Below, piece after piece: positions 23,964 through 26,488 of a DNA stretch of 26,488 nt (positions within the stretch are counted from its first letter, which is position 1; the number at the start of each line of letters is the position of its first letter). Where the stretch lies: NCBI GenBank assembly GCA_965603355.1, contig CBFDCQ010000042.1, forward strand, positions 1-26,488, read 5' to 3'. The DNA is from CBFDCQ01 sp965603355 (lineage in GTDB: Bacteria; Hydrogenedentota; CAZGCA01; CBFDCQ01). The notes under the pieces are model-generated. The model did not search any database, had not been told where the DNA came from, and was given only the letters and a program-made list of their open reading frames with translations. The translations under genes were made by a program, and so were the position numbers.

Positions 23964-25813
23964 GGCCGTTTGGTGACCGCGATCCTCTTGATAACGGCTC
24001 CGTAATGGCGGATGTACCCGCTTCTCCTGTGTTGGATTGTCGGTTGTGCCTGCAGGGAAAGCGCCCGAGGTTCCGTGCCGGGAAGGTTCACGGCGAACTC
24101 TTGCCACTCAGACCGTAAATCCAGTGTGGCTAATAAGCTATCCTCGTCAAACACCAGGAGTCGGGACGATTCTGCGCCCTGCGGTGACCGTGCGACCAGA
24201 CGGAACGTTCTGTTTGGACCCTCAGCGAGCGCGCGTAAGGATGACCGCGCGCCGACCGGTCGCCCACCCTCGTCGGCGTCATACGGGTACCAATCCCAAC
24301 CGAGCGCGACGGAACTCGTGTCCTCGGCAGTGTGTAGAAGACGCTCCTTCCGGCGCGAGGCACGCAGCGCGAGGGATTCGCCGGCTCGACGCAACGCGCC
24401 GCCTAACCCTCTGCGTCGCAACTCTTTCCGGAATCTTGTCGGGATCGAATCGCGTTTGCGCCTGAGTTCGTACTCGCGATCGGCGAAATAGAACAGCTCC
24501 TCGATCTCGACCTTGCTGAGCTGCGGGTAGGTGACCACCGAACCGAAATTCCCGTCGTAATCCTCCCATTTTTCCGTCACCAGCCAGCCGTTGTCGGCGC
24601 ATTGCCGGTAGAATTCCGTGCCGGGGAACGGTGTTGCGATGCTGAACTGGATGCTGTCCATAGGTATGCTGCACGCCAGCTCCACGGTTTCCCGGACAGT
24701 GTCGCGCGTCTCGCCGGGCAGCCCGATCATGAAGGTGCCGTGGACCTCCATTCCGACGGCGCGCGCCACACGGAACGCTTCGGTCACCTTGTCCAGGTCC
24801 AACCCTTTCTTGATGTCGGCCATAAGACGCGGCGAGCCTGTCTCGACGCCGAACTTTATCTTGCGGCACCCTGCTCGACGCATCTCGGTGAGCATCTCCT
24901 CGTCAACGGTATCGGTCCTGCCCATGCAGGACCATATGACGCGGAGCCTCCGGTCCAGTATCCGCCGGCAGATATCCATGACCCGCTTCTTGCCGATGGT
25001 GAACGTATCGTCGTCGAAGAAAATCTCCCCGGGCCGATACTTCTTGGCGCATAACTCCATCTCGTCCACGACGTTACGCGCGCTCCTGGCCCGGTACTTG
25101 TGCCCGTACATAGTCTGCGGCCACGAGCAGAAGGTGCACCGGAACGGGCATCCGCGACTCGATATCATGGTGATCCACGGCAGCGCGTAGTAGCCCGGCT
25201 CGTGGTATTTTGACCAGTCGAAGTAGTCACGCGCCGGGAATGGCAGGCTGTCGAGATCGTCGATGTGCGGTCTATCGGGGTTGAGCAGCACGGTGCCGTT
25301 CCGCCTGAACGTGAGCCCCTGGAGCTGGGCGAGGTCGCGCTTGTCCCGCAGCGCTTTCGCAAGCTCGAGCACGGTGTGCTCGTACTCGCCGCGCACGACG
25401 ATGTCGATGCACGTGTGCTCCGTCATGATCTCGCGGTGGAATATTGTGGCGTGCGTGCCAATGATGGCTATCGGCGCAGATAGCCTCTCCTTGAGGGCCG
25501 CCGCAGTTTTCACGTCCATGTGGAATGACGGGGTGGCCATTTCGAGGACTATTAGATCGGGCGCGTGAGCTTCGACCGCGCGGACGAACTCGTCCAGGTC
25601 CATACCGTTCGCTGAGCAATCTATGGCGGCAAGATCGAACCTGTCGCGTTCGAGGAGGGCCAGCGTGTACGCCTGGTAGAGAGGGAAATGGTAGACAGCG
25701 CCGCCGCCCCGCTCGAACTCGTCCTTCGATATCGTGAAGGGCCATCTAACGTTCGAGCGGAACCCCACTCTGTCCGCGTTGACCCACGGCGGGTTGGCTA
25801 GAAGCACTTTCAT
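23960..25813 (-). CDS. B12-binding-domain radical SAM protein with C-terminal extension
   Basis: 617 residues. An N-terminal cobalamin-binding-like domain (about 1-160, with FDLAAIDC, DLIVLEMATPSF and IAIIGTHAT) is followed by a radical SAM core (about 210-450) with cluster ligands Cys222, Cys226 and Cys229 in GCPFRCTFC, then FFDDDTF, KIKFGVETGSPRLM and FMIGLPGETRDTV. After a basic helical linker (450-495) comes an extra 120-residue domain of mostly short beta strands (about 500-617), which reads like a beta-sandwich or sugar-binding module rather than part of the core. The ATG has AGGT 5-6 nt upstream. Neighbours are a GT2 enzyme upstream and an RmlC-like gene convergent to it, pointing to glycan or glycolipid modification. 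The reaction is unknown. Confidence 0.87.
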   Translation of the reverse strand: MKVLLANPPWVNADRVGFRSNVRWPFTISKDEFERGGGAVYHFPLYQAYTLALLERDRFDLAAIDCSANGMDLDEFVRAVEAHAPDLIVLEMATPSFHMDVKTAAALKERLSAPIAIIGTHATIFHREIMTEHTCIDIVVRGEYEHTVLELAKALRDKRDLAQLQGLTFRRNGTVLLNPDRPHIDDLDSLPFPARDYFDWSKYHEPGYYALPWITMISSRGCPFRCTFCSWPQTMYGHKYRARSARNVVDEMELCAKKYRPGEIFFDDDTFTIGKKRVMDICRRILDRRLRVIWSCMGRTDTVDEEMLTEMRRAGCRKIKFGVETGSPRLMADIKKGLDLDKVTEAFRVARAVGMEVHGTFMIGLPGETRDTVRETVELACSIPMDSIQFSIATPFPGTEFYRQCADNGWLVTEKWEDYDGNFGSVVTYPQLSKVEIEELFYFADREYELRRKRDSIPTRFRKELRRRGLGGALRRAGESLALRASRRKERLLHTAEDTSSVALGWDWYPYDADEGGRPVGARSSLRALAEGPNRTFRLVARSPQGAESSRLLVFDEDSLLATLDLRSEWQEFAVNLPGTEPRALSLQAQPTIQHRRSGYIRHYGAVIKRIAVTKRP

Positions 25814-25833
25814 TTGTTACCTAACTTGGCGTT

Positions 25834-25916
25834 GTAGGGGAGGGTCTTGTACCCTCCCGTTCACATTTGCGCCTTGTGCCGCGCCCCTGGAAGGAGACCA
25901 CGAGGGTCTCCCCTAC
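25834..25916. repeat. Pair of GTAGGGG-type hairpins
   Basis: GTAGGGGAGGGT-cttgt-ACCCTCCC (arms GGGAGGGT 25838-25845 and ACCCTCCC 25851-25858), then 34 nt later GGAGACC (25893-25899) and GGTCTCC (25905-25911) closing with CCTAC. Together GTAGGGGAGGGT...GGGTCTCCCCTAC looks like two diverged copies, or one composite, in the gap upstream of the radical SAM gene. Confidence 0.6.
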
Positions 25917-25920
25917 ACCT

Positions 25921-25944
25921 CAGAAAAAGGGCTCCCTTTTTCTG
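25921..25944 (-). terminator. Probable terminator after the GT2 gene
   Basis: A perfect 11-bp inverted repeat, CAGAAAAAGGG / CCCTTTTTCTG, with a 2-nt centre, 13 nt downstream of the glycosyltransferase stop. Read on the minus strand, GGG..CCC is followed by five T. Only three GC pairs lie next to the loop, so efficiency may be modest; the element is symmetric and could also work on the plus strand. Confidence 0.5.
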
Positions 25945-25957
25945 CGAGATGCCCGCG

Positions 25958-26488
25958 CTACCTTTCGCTCAGCCCGTTGTCAGAGGTGAAGTCGGGCAGT
26001 TCGAACCCCTCGAAAAAGCCCCGTTTCGTATCTATCATATGCCAGAACCGGCACCGCCACCTGCCGGATACCAGTTGTCTGAACCGTTCGATCAGCGCGT
26101 CCGGAATGTAGATGATGGTGGCGAAAATTGCCGCGATCTCCGCCAACGCTCTCTTGTACTCGCGCCGTTTCAGCGGACTTCCGACCGCTTTCGCCTCCCA
26201 TTTCAGCAGGTTCAGGGCGATTCGAGGGAACTGCACGAGCGGGAACTGACGCAGTATGAGCCTGAACCGGTTTCGCGCGTTCAGGTATTCCTTGCGCAGG
26301 ATGTTCTCCTTCTCACCCATTGTGGCCGAGAAATGGTGGTGGAGCACCGCCGTCGGCACGTATGCAATCTCGTATCCGGCGTTCCAGAGGCGCAGGCACA
26401 TGTCCATGTCCTCGAGGTAGATGCCAAAATGCGGCAGCATACCGACCTTGCGGACGGCCTCGGTGCGGAGGAACAGCGCACAGCCCGA
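25958..26488 (-). CDS. Glycosyltransferase family 2, C-terminal part (5' end outside the window)
   Basis: The open frame enters from the right edge and runs 176 residues to its stop. It begins SGCALFLRTEAVRKVGMLP, followed by YLEDMDMCLRLWNAGYEIAY, the ED-containing acceptor/catalytic region of rhamnosyltransferase-like GT2 enzymes, and VLHHHFSAT. A helical C-terminal region (about 60-176) follows with a hydrophobic stretch near IAAIFATIIYIPDAL that may sit at the membrane. The catalytic DxD region lies upstream, outside the window. It is likely part of an O-antigen or exopolysaccharide locus that continues to the right; sugar specificity cannot be inferred. Confidence 0.85.
   Translation of the reverse strand, partial: SGCALFLRTEAVRKVGMLPHFGIYLEDMDMCLRLWNAGYEIAYVPTAVLHHHFSATMGEKENILRKEYLNARNRFRLILRQFPLVQFPRIALNLLKWEAKAVGSPLKRREYKRALAEIAAIFATIIYIPDALIERFRQLVSGRWRCRFWHMIDTKRGFFEGFELPDFTSDNGLSER

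Noticed and set aside
21351..25916. The clustered palindromes as a CRISPR array
   Set aside because: Copies are irregularly spaced, differ in their inner sequence, are separated by whole genes and have no cas genes nearby.

Overview
This window reads as chromosomal housekeeping DNA from a Gram-negative (diderm), LPS-making, moderately GC-rich bacterium. Nearly every gene is on the minus strand. It carries a nearly complete early lipid A pathway (LpxA, LpxC fused to FabZ, LpxD, LpxB), an OmpH/Skp chaperone, a heptosyltransferase-type GT9 and an MltG transglycosylase, all of which need an outer membrane and a peptidoglycan layer. The LpxC-FabZ fusion, the Gfo/Idh oxidoreductase between lpxA and lpxB, and the many GC-rich intergenic palindromes argue against ordinary Gammaproteobacteria. 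They fit an uncultivated lineage around Omnitrophota, Hydrogenedentota or similar candidate phyla. That placement is inference; a marker tree from AlaS, Rho or PolA would settle it.

Layout, left to right. (1) 0-4.3 kb: alaS, ruvX and mltG, transcribed leftwards, with a Shine-Dalgarno sequence at the very left edge for one more gene outside the window. alaS has its own extended -10 promoter and a leader hairpin. (2) 4.5-7.4 kb: one very large TPR lipoprotein with a clean sigma-70-type promoter. (3) 7.4-10 kb: a two-gene unit, a B12-binding radical SAM enzyme followed by a WaaF-like heptosyltransferase. (4) 10.1-20.9 kb: a long co-oriented run ompH, lpxD, lpxC-fabZ, lpxA, gfo/idh, lpxB, polA, rho. 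It builds the lipid A core and the chaperone for outer membrane proteins, then reads into replication and termination genes. (5) 21-23.1 kb: a small cysteine-rich gene broken by one base, and a 479-residue exported protein of unknown function. (6) 23.1-26.5 kb: an RmlC-like sugar epimerase on the plus strand, a second B12-radical SAM protein with an unusual C-terminal extension, and the 3' part of a family 2 glycosyltransferase. This looks like the edge of a surface-polysaccharide locus.

The most unusual signals are regulatory. Ahead of ompH is a near-consensus promoter whose -35 element is framed by a perfect 12-bp inverted repeat. About 40 nt after the expected start point there is an intrinsic terminator inside the untranslated leader. 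This suggests that the envelope operon is controlled both by an operator and by premature termination, or that a short RNA is made there. A second theme is a family of palindromes of the form GTAGGGG...CCCCTAC, which fills many intergenic gaps, especially in the right-hand 5 kb. No tRNA, rRNA, CRISPR array, transposase or prophage gene was seen.
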